The notes under the pieces were generated by a model. The model ran no database searches, was not told where the DNA came from, and saw only the letters and a program-made list of their open reading frames with translations. Source: Hydra vulgaris (Eukaryota > Cnidaria > Hydrozoa > Anthoathecata > Hydridae). Taken from it: 64,000 bases of DNA. Shown piece by piece: positions 49,432 through 57,848 of this stretch. Location of the stretch: the NCBI RefSeq assembly GCF_038396675.1, contig NC_088928.1, forward strand, positions 61,320,501-61,384,500, given 5' to 3'. A program made the position numbers and the translations under genes. The number at the start of each line of letters is the position of its first letter. The first letter of the stretch is position 1.

Positions 49432-50076
49432 TTAAACATTTTTCTCGCTTTTATCTGGTTCTTTAAGGAATAATTTGAGAGATTTTTCATAATCATATGA
49501 AGATATTTGGATTTCCAGATAAATAGTACCAATTTACTTTATCTAAATTCTCTTTTAATAGTTCAATAGCTTTTGGATTTTCAGATAACATATACCAACT
49601 GACTTTATCTAAATTATTTTTTAATAATTTAATTGCATTTGAATTTGTAGATAACCAAGTCCAATTTACTTTATCTAAATTCTCTTTTAATAGTTCAATG
49701 GCATTTGGATTTAAAGATAACCTATACCAACTGACATTATCTAAATAATTTTTTAATATCTCAATTGCATTTGGATTTAAAGATAAATTTGACCATTTTA
49801 CTTTTAATTTTACTTATGTAAATTCTCTTTTAATAGTTCAATGGCATTTGGATTTAAAGATAACCTATACCAACTGACATTATCTAAATAATTTTTTAAT
49901 ATCTCAATTGCATTTGGATTTGAAGATAAATTTGGCCAATTTACTCTATCTAAATTCTCTTTTAATAAATTAATCGCATTTGGATTTGTAGATAACATAT
50001 TCCAATCTACTTTATCTAAATTCTCTTTTAATAGTTCAATCGCATTTTTATTTTCAAATAAATCATCATATCCCAT
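49432..50076 (-). pseudogene. Polinton NPNAI-repeat protein, frameshifted
   Basis: Start MGYDDLFENKNAIELL after TATATATAAAA. The protein is an array of 22-residue repeats of the form W-x2-LSxNPNAIxLLKENLDxV. The first four are open (50076-49810). A frameshift near 49805-49815 follows, then about five more repeats to 49500, another shift, and an end GEKNV-like near 49432. Repeats of this NPNAI type are known to me from giant DNA virus proteins. About 140 bp (49681-49820 against 49825-49945) is a recent duplication. A solenoid binding protein is likely; partner unknown. Confidence 0.6.
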
Positions 50077-50098
50077 TTTTATATATAAAGATTTTTTT

Positions 50099-50591
50099 TT
50101 AATTTTTAATTTTTTTTAATTTTTTAGAATTGAGTACTTCAATCTTATGTCCATCTTCAATCTTACCATCACGTAATTCAAAATAACCAAATCCGTGTCC
50201 AGTTTCTTTCATAGCCCTATATAATGATTTATATATTATTTCTTCTCCTGTTTCTATGTTTGTGAGTTTAATAGTGACTGGTTCTTTCCTAATTGTTCTT
50301 AATCTTTCATATTTTGGATCAATTTCTTTTTTTTCTTTTTCTTCTTTTTACTTTATTTAATTTAGGTCTTCCTACTGGTTTTCTCTCACGAACTTCTTTT
50401 ACTTTATTTAATCTAGGTCTTCCAATAGGTCTTTTCACATCAGTTAATTCTGTTGCTTTTGACATGATCGCATCCTTATCAATCAAACCATTATCTATAG
50501 CAAGCATTAATAATGTGACATAATTTTTAGATGTTTGTGAAATGTTATTTTCTTTTAATAAATTTTGCAATGCTGTCCTTGTATAATACAT
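50099..50591 (-). pseudogene. Polinton AT-hook protein with NUMOD-like end, frameshifted
   Basis: Start MYYTRTALQNLLKENN after TTATATAATAAA. After a helical N-terminus come two AT-hook-like motifs, KRPIGRPRLNK and RKPVGRPKLNK, each with the GRP core that binds the minor groove of AT-rich DNA. A frameshift in an A-rich run near 50320-50335 ends the frame. The remainder, IKLTNIETGEEIIYKSLYRA and a GHGFGYFELRDGKI part, resembles NUMOD-type DNA-binding modules. It ends near 50099. A chromatin or genome-condensing role is inferred. Confidence 0.5.
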
Positions 50592-50629
50592 TTTATTATA
50601 TAAAGAAAAAAAAATACTTATATCAATTT

Positions 50630-51925
50630 TTAATTAATAATAAGGTCTAATTTACTTCCATCTGATTTAAAATTCACTAATTTATCTGATATTACTACAG
50701 CATATCCTAACGTATATTGAGGAACTGCTGTATTAAAGTTCATTTTAATTTGTATATCTATTACTGATAATTTATATCTTTCTGGTTGATTACTTACATC
50801 AATAACAAATATAGGGAACAAATCTTTATAATCAAGAGGTTGTATGTTACTATTAGTAATCAATTCGTTCATTCCATAATATTTTTCACTAAATACAGCT
50901 GCATCTCTATAAGCTCTTGAGAATTGTTGATTTGGAAATGATAAGCTATAATCAGTTACTGGATATTTATCAGAACTTAGCATAACGTAAATACTTTTCA
51001 AGTCACAATGATCGAATATGGCTGGATTAGTTGTTTGATCTCCATTTTTATTTGTTTGAAATCCAACAATAATATATCTTGGTCTTTCACTAAATGTTTT
51101 TACACTAAGTTTCCAAGTAGTGGATAGAGTTTGTGGAATTTCTAAACTATCGCATTGTCTAGTTCTAAAAGCAACTGGAAGTGTTGCTTTAGATGCTATA
51201 ATACTTAAAAGTTCATTTTGTTGTGCTAGAGCTGGTTGTACATGCGGCATAAACAATGTCACTCTTTGGAGGTCTACTTTTCCAGCAGCTACAGTAGCTC
51301 CTCTAAAAATAGCATCATCATCAGATTTTCTAGTAAGAACTATTGTATGTTTAAATCCATAAATAACTTTATCATAATCATCACAGAATCCGAAGATATG
51401 CTTTAAAGGTACGCAAAATGAAAATGTACCTTTTGCAGTTGGTTTTTGAATCAAGTATCCTTGTCTTGCTGCAAATCCTGTGTTTTCTGCAATGACTGCT
51501 GTTGTTGCTGAATCTTTATACCATAATTGGTTCAACCCTTGAGCTAATTGATAATCGTTCGGGTATTTAAGCATCCCTAACATTGTAGTTGCTTGTCCAG
51601 GATTAAAAACTACTTCAATATCTTGATTAGATAATTGATAAGCTATTTGACTTAATAGATACATAATGCCGTTATTTGTAAGAGCTACTGCATCTGCATT
51701 AGCATAAGCTGTATTATCAGTTTTAAGAAGTCTTCCTTCAAACAACAGATAGGCATCAGAGGGTACCGAATATAAACCGGATTGTTCAATATTTATTATA
51801 ATATTTCCAGTATTATTTAGATTAGGTCGAGATGCTGGATCATAATCTTGATAATAATATTTTTCAATTGATTCATCTACAATTGGTGTTTCTGTAATAT
51901 TTAAAATTGATTGAGAAGTTGTCAT
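50630..51925 (-). CDS. Polinton major capsid protein (double jelly roll)
   Basis: Intact 431 aa. Start MTTSQSILNITETP after TTATATAAAAA. Family signatures visible: YYYQDYDPASRPN near the N-terminus, then VPLKHIFGFCDDYDKVIYG at about 175-195 followed by LTRKSDDDAIFRG, and TLFMPHVQPAL. These are the conserved features of Polinton major capsid proteins, which form hexons of an icosahedral capsid. Length is close to the usual ~450-600, on the short side. It lies beside the other virion genes on the same strand. Confidence 0.85.
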   Translation of the reverse strand: MTTSQSILNITETPIVDESIEKYYYQDYDPASRPNLNNTGNIIINIEQSGLYSVPSDAYLLFEGRLLKTDNTAYANADAVALTNNGIMYLLSQIAYQLSNQDIEVVFNPGQATTMLGMLKYPNDYQLAQGLNQLWYKDSATTAVIAENTGFAARQGYLIQKPTAKGTFSFCVPLKHIFGFCDDYDKVIYGFKHTIVLTRKSDDDAIFRGATVAAGKVDLQRVTLFMPHVQPALAQQNELLSIIASKATLPVAFRTRQCDSLEIPQTLSTTWKLSVKTFSERPRYIIVGFQTNKNGDQTTNPAIFDHCDLKSIYVMLSSDKYPVTDYSLSFPNQQFSRAYRDAAVFSEKYYGMNELITNSNIQPLDYKDLFPIFVIDVSNQPERYKLSVIDIQIKMNFNTAVPQYTLGYAVVISDKLVNFKSDGSKLDLIIN

Positions 51926-51953
51926 TTTTTATATAATAGAAAAAAAAAATTTT

Positions 51954-52406
51954 TTATATACTCCGAAGGCCTCTCCCTTTTTTAACTATATCCTCTATTC
52001 TAATAGCATTCTTACGCGATAGCTTTACCCCATTTCCATTAATTATATTATTTAAATTTGTTACTGCTTCATCTCCTGACTTTGCTAATTTTGATAATAT
52101 ATCCTCACTTTTTTTGCTAAGATTTACTTTTGGAGCTACTTTATTAATTAATTTATTTCCTTTTTCAATTGTAGCATTTTTAGCAGCTTCTATTGCTGAT
52201 ATAGATAGCTCTTTTCCTGCTGATTTAGCAGCAGTTACTGCAGTTTTTCCTAAATCAGTAGCTGCTAACTTTTTAAGCATAGCTGATGATACTTTTGTTA
52301 CATTTGATGCTGCTGCTCGTCTAAACATTTCTCTTAAAGTATCAAAAAATCCACTACCACCAATAACATGTTTTTTCACAAATCTTTTATTTTGAACAAT
52401 GATCAT
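51954..52406 (-). CDS. Polinton minor virion precursor with protease sites
   Basis: The ATG at 52406 (MIIVQNKRFVKKH) is preferred over the upstream TTG. The protein is basic and Ala/Lys-rich (150 aa) with IGGSG at about 15-20 and INGNG at about 125-130. Both fit the (M/I/L)xGx-G cleavage rule of adenain-type proteases. Between them is a helical, amphipathic segment (FFDTLREMFRRAA...). It resembles adenovirus core or lytic-factor precursors in design. Immediately downstream of MCP in genome order and open throughout. Confidence 0.5.
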   Translation of the reverse strand: MIIVQNKRFVKKHVIGGSGFFDTLREMFRRAAASNVTKVSSAMLKKLAATDLGKTAVTAAKSAGKELSISAIEAAKNATIEKGNKLINKVAPKVNLSKKSEDILSKLAKSGDEAVTNLNNIINGNGVKLSRKNAIRIEDIVKKGRGLRSI

Positions 52407-52429
52407 TTTCAATTAGGGAAAAAAAAATT

Positions 52430-53740
52430 TTATATTGCAAGAGTATTTTGTATTGCTTCATACCTACCCTTACTTAATACACCTTGTCTTAATAATTCAT
52501 CGCTAATTGCAACAGCTTTATTTCTTGATGAACTATTACCTGCTTCCCATGCAGCTATACGTAACTCAAGCATCTCAACTAGAGCATTAGGATCACTAGG
52601 AAGAATTACAGTTTGTATTCTTGTTCTTTTAACTCCAGTTCCATATTCAAGTTTTCTCTTTGATAATATAGGAGTTCTTATATCTTTCCAAATTGGAGAT
52701 ATTAATTCATTATATTTTTCACTTCTAGATGATCTTACTTTACCTTTATCAGTAATAAGAGCATCTGTATTTATTAATATTTCTCTATAATTTTTAAGAT
52801 CTTCAGTACTATATACCTCTTTATCAGGTTTAAACTTTGTTACTAATTCCCAAAGGCCTGGTGTACCCTCATATTTCTTTCCATCAACAGTTATATCATC
52901 ATTATTAATTGTAATTGGCTTTTTACCAATATATAGTTCATCTCCTTTTGAATGTATCCCAAATGTAGGATCTGTAGCCTTTTTACTTTTTGTATACAAT
53001 CTAAGATAATTTGTTGCAATTTTTCCAAAATTTAAAATATTTGATCTTTCAGGAACTTCAGACCCTTTATCAATAGGAAGTAGGTCCGAAGGACCCATGC
53101 GAAGCATAGCAAGATCTTTTTCAGGATTTGAAAAAGTGAGTGCTAATTGATCTTTCAAATTAGATATACTATTATTTATTCCAGATTGACTATCAATTAA
53201 GGGTCTATATAACTTTGATAAATCCATCTGTAGGTTATAGTCACCCACCTTTTCAGCAATATTATCTTGTTGTACTTTTTTCTTAAGATAAATGAATTCT
53301 TTTACAAGTTGATCTCTTTTATCAGGATCTGTAAATTTAAACAACGACATTTTTATATATTTAAGAAAAATTTCAAAATCACTATAATTAATATCAATAT
53401 CTTCTATTGAATTAATTATTAAATCAGACAATATTTTGCTTCTTGTACATTTTTTTTCTTTAAGATTACAATCTAAATTATATACATATCTATCAACTAA
53501 TCTACATTTTTCTTTCTTTCTAATATTTTTCCATTCTTTATATGATTCTTTAATCTTATTTTCAACATTAAGATAATCTTTATGATATTTAAACTGAATA
53601 AGATAATATAGCTTATCTCTAGCTTCATCACTATACTGAGTAGGTATTTTAAAGCTGCCTTGATCAGTAATTAGCATCTTATTTCTTATAAAGCCTGCTT
53701 CTCCAAATGCTAATTTTTCTAAATACCTTTTTTTATTCAA
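52430..53740 (-). CDS. Polinton DUF8207-like protein; start uncertain
   Basis: The frame is open for 436 codons from a TTG at 53740. The C-terminal half has DPTFGIHSKGDELYIGKKPI, YEGTPGLWELVTKF and a following SSRSEKYNELI region. I recall this GTPGLWxL pattern (DUF8207) from many Polinton and invertebrate proteins of unknown role. No ATG exists at the front. A perfect ATATATAAAA-ATG occurs inside at 53350 (MSLFKFTDPDKRDQ), so the gene may start there, with 53353-53740 being the end of a separate upstream ORF that reads in without a stop. A basic front (KKEKCRLVDRYVYNLDC) is seen. Confidence 0.6.
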   Translation of the reverse strand: MNKKRYLEKLAFGEAGFIRNKMLITDQGSFKIPTQYSDEARDKLYYLIQFKYHKDYLNVENKIKESYKEWKNIRKKEKCRLVDRYVYNLDCNLKEKKCTRSKILSDLIINSIEDIDINYSDFEIFLKYIKMSLFKFTDPDKRDQLVKEFIYLKKKVQQDNIAEKVGDYNLQMDLSKLYRPLIDSQSGINNSISNLKDQLALTFSNPEKDLAMLRMGPSDLLPIDKGSEVPERSNILNFGKIATNYLRLYTKSKKATDPTFGIHSKGDELYIGKKPITINNDDITVDGKKYEGTPGLWELVTKFKPDKEVYSTEDLKNYREILINTDALITDKGKVRSSRSEKYNELISPIWKDIRTPILSKRKLEYGTGVKRTRIQTVILPSDPNALVEMLELRIAAWEAGNSSSRNKAVAISDELLRQGVLSKGRYEAIQNTLAI

Positions 53741-53822
53741 ATCGTTTTCACGCTTGCTATATTCTAAAAAGAAAGGGTAAAATTAAAACATATTTTTAAT
53801 AACAAGAAAGAATTTACTTAAG

Positions 53823-54476
53823 TTATTTTATCTTATTAATATTTTCAGATTTATTAAATCTCATTTGTAATAGATTAATTGCCTCCTCTCTTCCTTGATT
53901 AATCAACGATATTTTAGTTTGTTCATCAATATCTTTTTTAATTTTTGATCTAATATCTTCAAGCATCACTTTAAATTTTTCAAATTCGCTAAGTATCAGC
54001 TCAAATTCTTTATCATCTATTTTCCCGTCTACTAAAGCTTTAGAAATATGATCCATTATTGTATTTAATTTTGAATTTGCAAGTATTTTAATACTTTCAT
54101 GTTTTTGTGCCTTTAAACTTAATTTTTTATTTACTTGACCTCCTATCAATGAAAGAGCTCCAATTGCTAATGCTGCTCCTTCACATGCAATAGCTATTGG
54201 TGCTGCTACTATTGTAGCTAAAAAACCAATACCAACAGTTCCAAGTGCCATTGTACCTCCAATTAATGCAACATCAACTGCTGAAATTATTTTTATTGCT
54301 TTATTATACTTTTTACTTAATGTAGATCTTTTTTCTCTTTCCATTTCAATTTCTTTTTGAATTTCACTTATTTTATTCAAACGGTATACAGTAGCACTTA
54401 CTTGAGTTTCTAATTCAGTATATTCGCTTGGTAAAGTCGGATATATATCTATATTAGATTTAGCTGAATACTCAAT
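53823..54476 (-). pseudogene. Polinton membrane protein, start codon lost
   Basis: The frame is open from ATT at 54476, placed exactly where the TTTATAAAA box predicts an ATG; the first codon appears mutated. The protein (about 217 aa) begins EYSAKSNIDIYPTLPSEY, then has a charged coiled coil (IQKEIEMEREKRSTLSKKY). Two hydrophobic segments follow (VALIGGTMALGTVGIGFLAT and IAIACEGAALAIGALSLIGG), then a long helical C-terminus (KLNTIMDHISKALVDGKIDD). Likely a membrane-inserted virion or host-membrane protein; function unknown. Confidence 0.55.
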
Positions 54477-54549
54477 TTTTATAAAGGAAATAAAAAAAAT
54501 TTATAATAAATTAATAAAGCATAAACTCTCCTTTATTAATTGTTACATC

Positions 54550-54912
54550 TCATAAATCTCCTTTATTAATTGTTACATCTTCAAATGAATTATTTTTAAT
54601 GATAATAACTATATCATCTACAGACTCTGATATAACAGAATTTTGTAAACATAGCAATTTTAATTTAAGTTCATTTTTAAGTGAAACTAATGCAACACTA
54701 TTTCCATTAATTTCAATACCTATTTTTAATGAAATACTTTTTTGAGACATAAAATCTAATTTAATATCCTGCTGTGCAAATATTTCACATTTTGTACCAT
54801 TTATTAATACTGAAGGATGATCTAATTTTTCATTAAATTTAAAATGTGAATTAGATGCATAAGTATCAACCATGAGTATCTTATTTATAAATTTATGTAT
54901 TGGATATCTCAT
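54550..54912 (-). pseudogene. Polinton dUTPase-like fold protein, C-terminus disrupted
   Basis: The best start is ATG 54912 (MRYPIHKFINKILMVD); the longer frame upstream only reads through a tandem repeat. Segments DIKLDFMSQKSISLKIGIEI, SLKNELKLKLLCLQNSVISE and DDIVIIIKNNSFEDVTINKG follow the strand order of trimeric dUTPases. The Asp/Tyr active-site motif is not recognisable, so a structural role is more likely. A 28-bp direct duplication at 54538-54595 introduces a TGA after INKGDL. Confidence 0.4.
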
Positions 54913-54956
54913 GTTTTTACATATATAAAAATTTATTTTATATATGTTAATATTTT

Positions 54957-55040
54957 TCATGAGTCTAAAAGACCTACTCCGCATGAGTCCGAAGGACCTA
55001 CTCCGCATGAGTCTGAAAGACCTACTCCGCATGAGTCCGA
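54957..55040. repeat. 24-bp GC-richer tandem repeat, 3.5 units
   Basis: CCTACTCCGCATGAGTCYRAA units every 24 bp (CATGAGT at 54958, 54983, 55007 and 55031). It lies in the intergenic gap between two Polinton genes and is far richer in GC than its surroundings. The plus strand reads HESEGPTP, the minus LMRSRSF. Confidence 0.9.
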
Positions 55041-55045
55041 AGGAC

Positions 55046-55651
55046 CTAAAAAATTAAATTTAAAAATGGAATATTAGCAAATGGTGAATTAGGACCTAAT
55101 AATAGACCTTTACCAGTCTTTTCATATCCATTACCACTATTCAAGTATAAACCATCTCCTAAATTTCCTCCTTTATTCCATGGTGATAGATAGAAACCTT
55201 TTCCTAATTTAGTAAATTTAATTCCTTTATCATTCATCTTAGTATATAATGTTTTAGAAATACCATTTCCAGCAATTTTATTAATTAAATTGTTTCCAGT
55301 TGCAGCACCTACTCCTGTAAGTAGGCCTGTTGCGAGTGATGGTATAACTTTTGATGCTAAAAAGCTACCAGCTGATGTTAGAAAAGGTAAAAGTGCTCCA
55401 AGAAATCCTCCTTCTATTTTAGAATTGTGTATAAGTTGAGCTTTACTTAAATTAATAGCAACTTCAGTACCAATTTTATATGCACTTTTAATTTTATTCA
55501 ATTGTCTTTTTGTTACAGCTAATACATGCTCACCATTTAGATCTTCATACGATAATTTGATACTAGCATTGAGTTCATTACTAACTGCTTTTTTAATTTT
55601 TTTCAATTGCCCTTCTGAAATATTCACTTTAATATTAGTGTAATTAGTCAT
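55046..55651 (-). CDS. Polinton minor virion protein with hydrophobic segment
   Basis: Intact 201 aa. Start MTNYTNIKVNISEGQLKK after GTTATAAAA. The N-terminal half has repeated KIKKA/QLNKIK helices. A hydrophobic stretch GGFLGALLPFLTSAGSF plus LATGLLTGVGAATG sits at about 81-125. IAGNG follows at about 131-135, an (I)xGx-G protease site. The end has Gly-rich repeats (GKGFYLSP, GDGLYLNSG, GKGLLLGPNSPFANIP). I recall this GLLLGPNSPF ending from other Polintons. A membrane-active, pVI-like entry factor is inferred, cleaved by the element protease. Confidence 0.55.
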   Translation of the reverse strand: MTNYTNIKVNISEGQLKKIKKAVSNELNASIKLSYEDLNGEHVLAVTKRQLNKIKSAYKIGTEVAINLSKAQLIHNSKIEGGFLGALLPFLTSAGSFLASKVIPSLATGLLTGVGAATGNNLINKIAGNGISKTLYTKMNDKGIKFTKLGKGFYLSPWNKGGNLGDGLYLNSGNGYEKTGKGLLLGPNSPFANIPFLNLIF

Positions 55652-55674
55652 TTTTATAACTCACGAAAAAAAAA

Positions 55675-56451
55675 TTATAACTTACGAAAAAATTTACTAT
55701 TAGTATTTGTAAATGTTCTTTCAAGGATAGAATCTTGTCTCTCCCTTATATGAAATCTAATATCTATTTTTTCTCCTCGTAAATTCAATAAATTTCCATC
55801 TTGATCCGTTATTTTAGTTACCATTTGAGAAATTTGCTTCATAATTACTTTTAAGTAAATTAAATTAGTTGGCTTTTCAACAATTTTATATTCAGGGCCT
55901 ACATCTGGAAAAAATGAATATGCAATATTAGATGTTTGTCCGTCTAAATAAGTTGAACCTAATATATCAGACGTAATACGAATACTATTCACTTTTAATA
56001 TATTTACAATATTTTCTGATTCACGATATCCAGATGAATATATTTGATAATCAAAACCTAAAAGCGTTCTAATTGAGTTTGGAACTGCAAAATCTACTTG
56101 ATATCCAGTAGGAATACTCAAAGTTGATTTTAATGTATTGTTGTTAGCTCCAATTATAATAGCTGCAGCTCCTGATATAGTACTTCCATTTTTAATCATA
56201 GCTAATTGAATATATTCATTTATATCTCCAATCTCGTAAGCTCCTACAGGAATATTTATATCAAACCAAGTTGTTCCATTGTCTGAACTATATTTAAAAT
56301 TGTTATTTGAATAATCAATATTCGGAAAACTGTAATACGTCTCTAAACTTACTAGAGCCATTTCATATTCTCTATCATCTTCAAGAGATATACTAGATGA
56401 GAATGTAGTTTTTATTAAACTTGTATTTCCACTTACATGTATACATGGCAT
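55675..56451 (-). CDS. Polinton minor capsid (penton) protein
   Basis: Intact 258 aa. Start MPCIHVSGNTSLIKTTF after TATATATAAAA. The N-terminal part DDREYEMALVSLETYYSFPN, then WFDINIPVGAYEIGDINEYI, then a middle with RTLLGFDYQIYSSG, are the conserved blocks of the Polinton single-jelly-roll minor capsid protein that forms capsid vertices. It lies between the ATPase gene and the pVI-like gene on the same strand. Confidence 0.8.
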   Translation of the reverse strand: MPCIHVSGNTSLIKTTFSSSISLEDDREYEMALVSLETYYSFPNIDYSNNNFKYSSDNGTTWFDINIPVGAYEIGDINEYIQLAMIKNGSTISGAAAIIIGANNNTLKSTLSIPTGYQVDFAVPNSIRTLLGFDYQIYSSGYRESENIVNILKVNSIRITSDILGSTYLDGQTSNIAYSFFPDVGPEYKIVEKPTNLIYLKVIMKQISQMVTKITDQDGNLLNLRGEKIDIRFHIRERQDSILERTFTNTNSKFFRKL

Positions 56452-56468
56452 TTTTATATATAAAAAAA

Positions 56469-57248
56469 TTAATTATTAAAAAATTCATTCGTAAAATAAA
56501 AACTATCTAGCCCACTTCTATATTTTCCATTATCTATTTTAGAAGATAAATCTATAACAACAAATCCATGAGGTTCTGACCAAGCAGTTTTACATAACTT
56601 TTTAAACTCATCTTTTGACATATCACTTGAAACATGATCATTATATATGTGATTTAAATTTTTTGAATCTTGAGGAAATAAGCAAATAAAATTTGCATTT
56701 TCTCTTATAGTTTGTCTAGGTAATTTAAAATAATTTTGTGAAAGATAAAAACAATCTACATTACTATGTCTTCCTCTTGTATAATATGCCTCACACTTGT
56801 TTTGGTTTGAAAGCAAAATATCATCGAATATTATTAAATTGTTATTTTTTGAATCAAGATCTGCAGGATCTGGTGCATCATCTCCTTTTTCAAAAAAATG
56901 ACACTCAATATCAGATTTATCTTTTATATTTTTTGAAACTTCTTCAATCATTAAATCTGGATCTTCTATTTTGTCTTGATATTTAAACAAATTAAGAATA
57001 ACTTCTTTTGGTAATTTTTCTTCAAAACACTTTTTTATTATCTTATACTCATCTTGATATAACGACTTTCCATAAATTTGTAAATTATTATAATCTAACC
57101 ATCCAGGTCTCAAAAGTAAATTTAATAACAAAGAAGTTTTTCCACAACCTGACTTTCCAACAAATAAGCCTCTTATACTTCTAGGGAGCAACTTGCTATT
57201 ATTTCTCTTATTTTTATTTGCATTCCAGGATAAATCAATGATGCTCAT
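56469..57248 (-). CDS. Polinton genome-packaging ATPase (A32-like)
   Basis: Intact 259 aa. Walker A GKSGCGKTS at residues 31-39, Walker B NLIIFDDIL at 136-144, then the sensor-like YTRGRHSNVDCFYLSQNYF region around 155-175. This is the FtsK/HerA-type packaging ATPase shared by Polintons, virophages and large DNA viruses; it drives DNA into preformed capsids. The ATG at 57248 follows AATAAAAA. It is divergently transcribed from the phospholipase gene, with only 39 bp between the starts. Confidence 0.9.
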   Translation of the reverse strand: MSIIDLSWNANKNKRNNSKLLPRSIRGLFVGKSGCGKTSLLLNLLLRPGWLDYNNLQIYGKSLYQDEYKIIKKCFEEKLPKEVILNLFKYQDKIEDPDLMIEEVSKNIKDKSDIECHFFEKGDDAPDPADLDSKNNNLIIFDDILLSNQNKCEAYYTRGRHSNVDCFYLSQNYFKLPRQTIRENANFICLFPQDSKNLNHIYNDHVSSDMSKDEFKKLCKTAWSEPHGFVVIDLSSKIDNGKYRSGLDSFYFTNEFFNN

Positions 57249-57287
57249 TTTTTATTGGAAATATAAAAAAATATTTACATTATAAAA

Positions 57288-57848
57288 ATGTATTGCTTCA
57301 AATGTAAAAGAAAAACAGATACACTAAACCTACAAAACGTTGTTAGTAAAAACAATAGAAATATGTTACGTGGAACTTGTGAAGTTTGTGGAACAAAAAA
57401 AACTCAATTTGTATCAGCTTCGAAAGGTGGAGATTTAGTGAATTCAATTAATTCAATAACTAAAAAAATAAAATTACCATGGGCAAAATTTCCTGGTGAA
57501 ATGCATTTACCTGGAATGAACTTTGCCGGTCCTGGAACTAATTTAGATGAAAGACTCACTTCCACTGATGCATATAAAGAATGGAGTAAACCTAAAGATA
57601 GAGTTGATAATGCCGCTTATCATCATGATCTTGCTTATCAACATTTTACAGATACTACAAATAGAAATTTAGCTGATAAAATGATGATTGAAGAAATGGA
57701 TGCTATAAAAAATCCAACAACACGTGAAAAAATTGAAAGAGGTATTATAAAACCTATTATAGCATCTAAAGCAAAATTTGGGTTAGGTTTTGAAAATACT
57801 CAAAAAAACTACAAGCGATCAGTAAAAAAGACAAGGAAAAAAAATTGA
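57288..57848 (+). CDS. Polinton zinc-ribbon phospholipase A2
   Basis: Intact 186 aa after CATTATAAAA-ATG. Residues 1-40 form a zinc ribbon (Cys3, Cys6, Cys31, Cys34; MYCFKCKRKT, CEVCGTKKTQF). Residues 63-130 match the parvovirus VP1-type phospholipase A2: a calcium loop NFAGPGTNLD (78-87) and the catalytic HD pair His113-Asp114 in YHHDLAY, followed by a supporting Asp. In parvoviruses this enzyme opens endosomal membranes during entry. A like role for a Polinton virion is inferred. The end is basic (KKTRKKN) and overlaps the integrase frame. Confidence 0.8.
   Translation: MYCFKCKRKTDTLNLQNVVSKNNRNMLRGTCEVCGTKKTQFVSASKGGDLVNSINSITKKIKLPWAKFPGEMHLPGMNFAGPGTNLDERLTSTDAYKEWSKPKDRVDNAAYHHDLAYQHFTDTTNRNLADKMMIEEMDAIKNPTTREKIERGIIKPIIASKAKFGLGFENTQKNYKRSVKKTRKKN

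Noticed and set aside
53755..53823. Possible intron (GTAAAT ... pyrimidine tract TTTTTAG) before the DUF8207-like gene
   Set aside because: The in-frame stop before the donor and the very short length argue against splicing; a lost start or separate ORF is simpler.
54913..55032. Extended N-terminus MRSRSFRLMRSRSFG of the dUTPase-like frame
   Set aside because: It is a read-through of the 24-bp tandem repeat upstream of the likely start.
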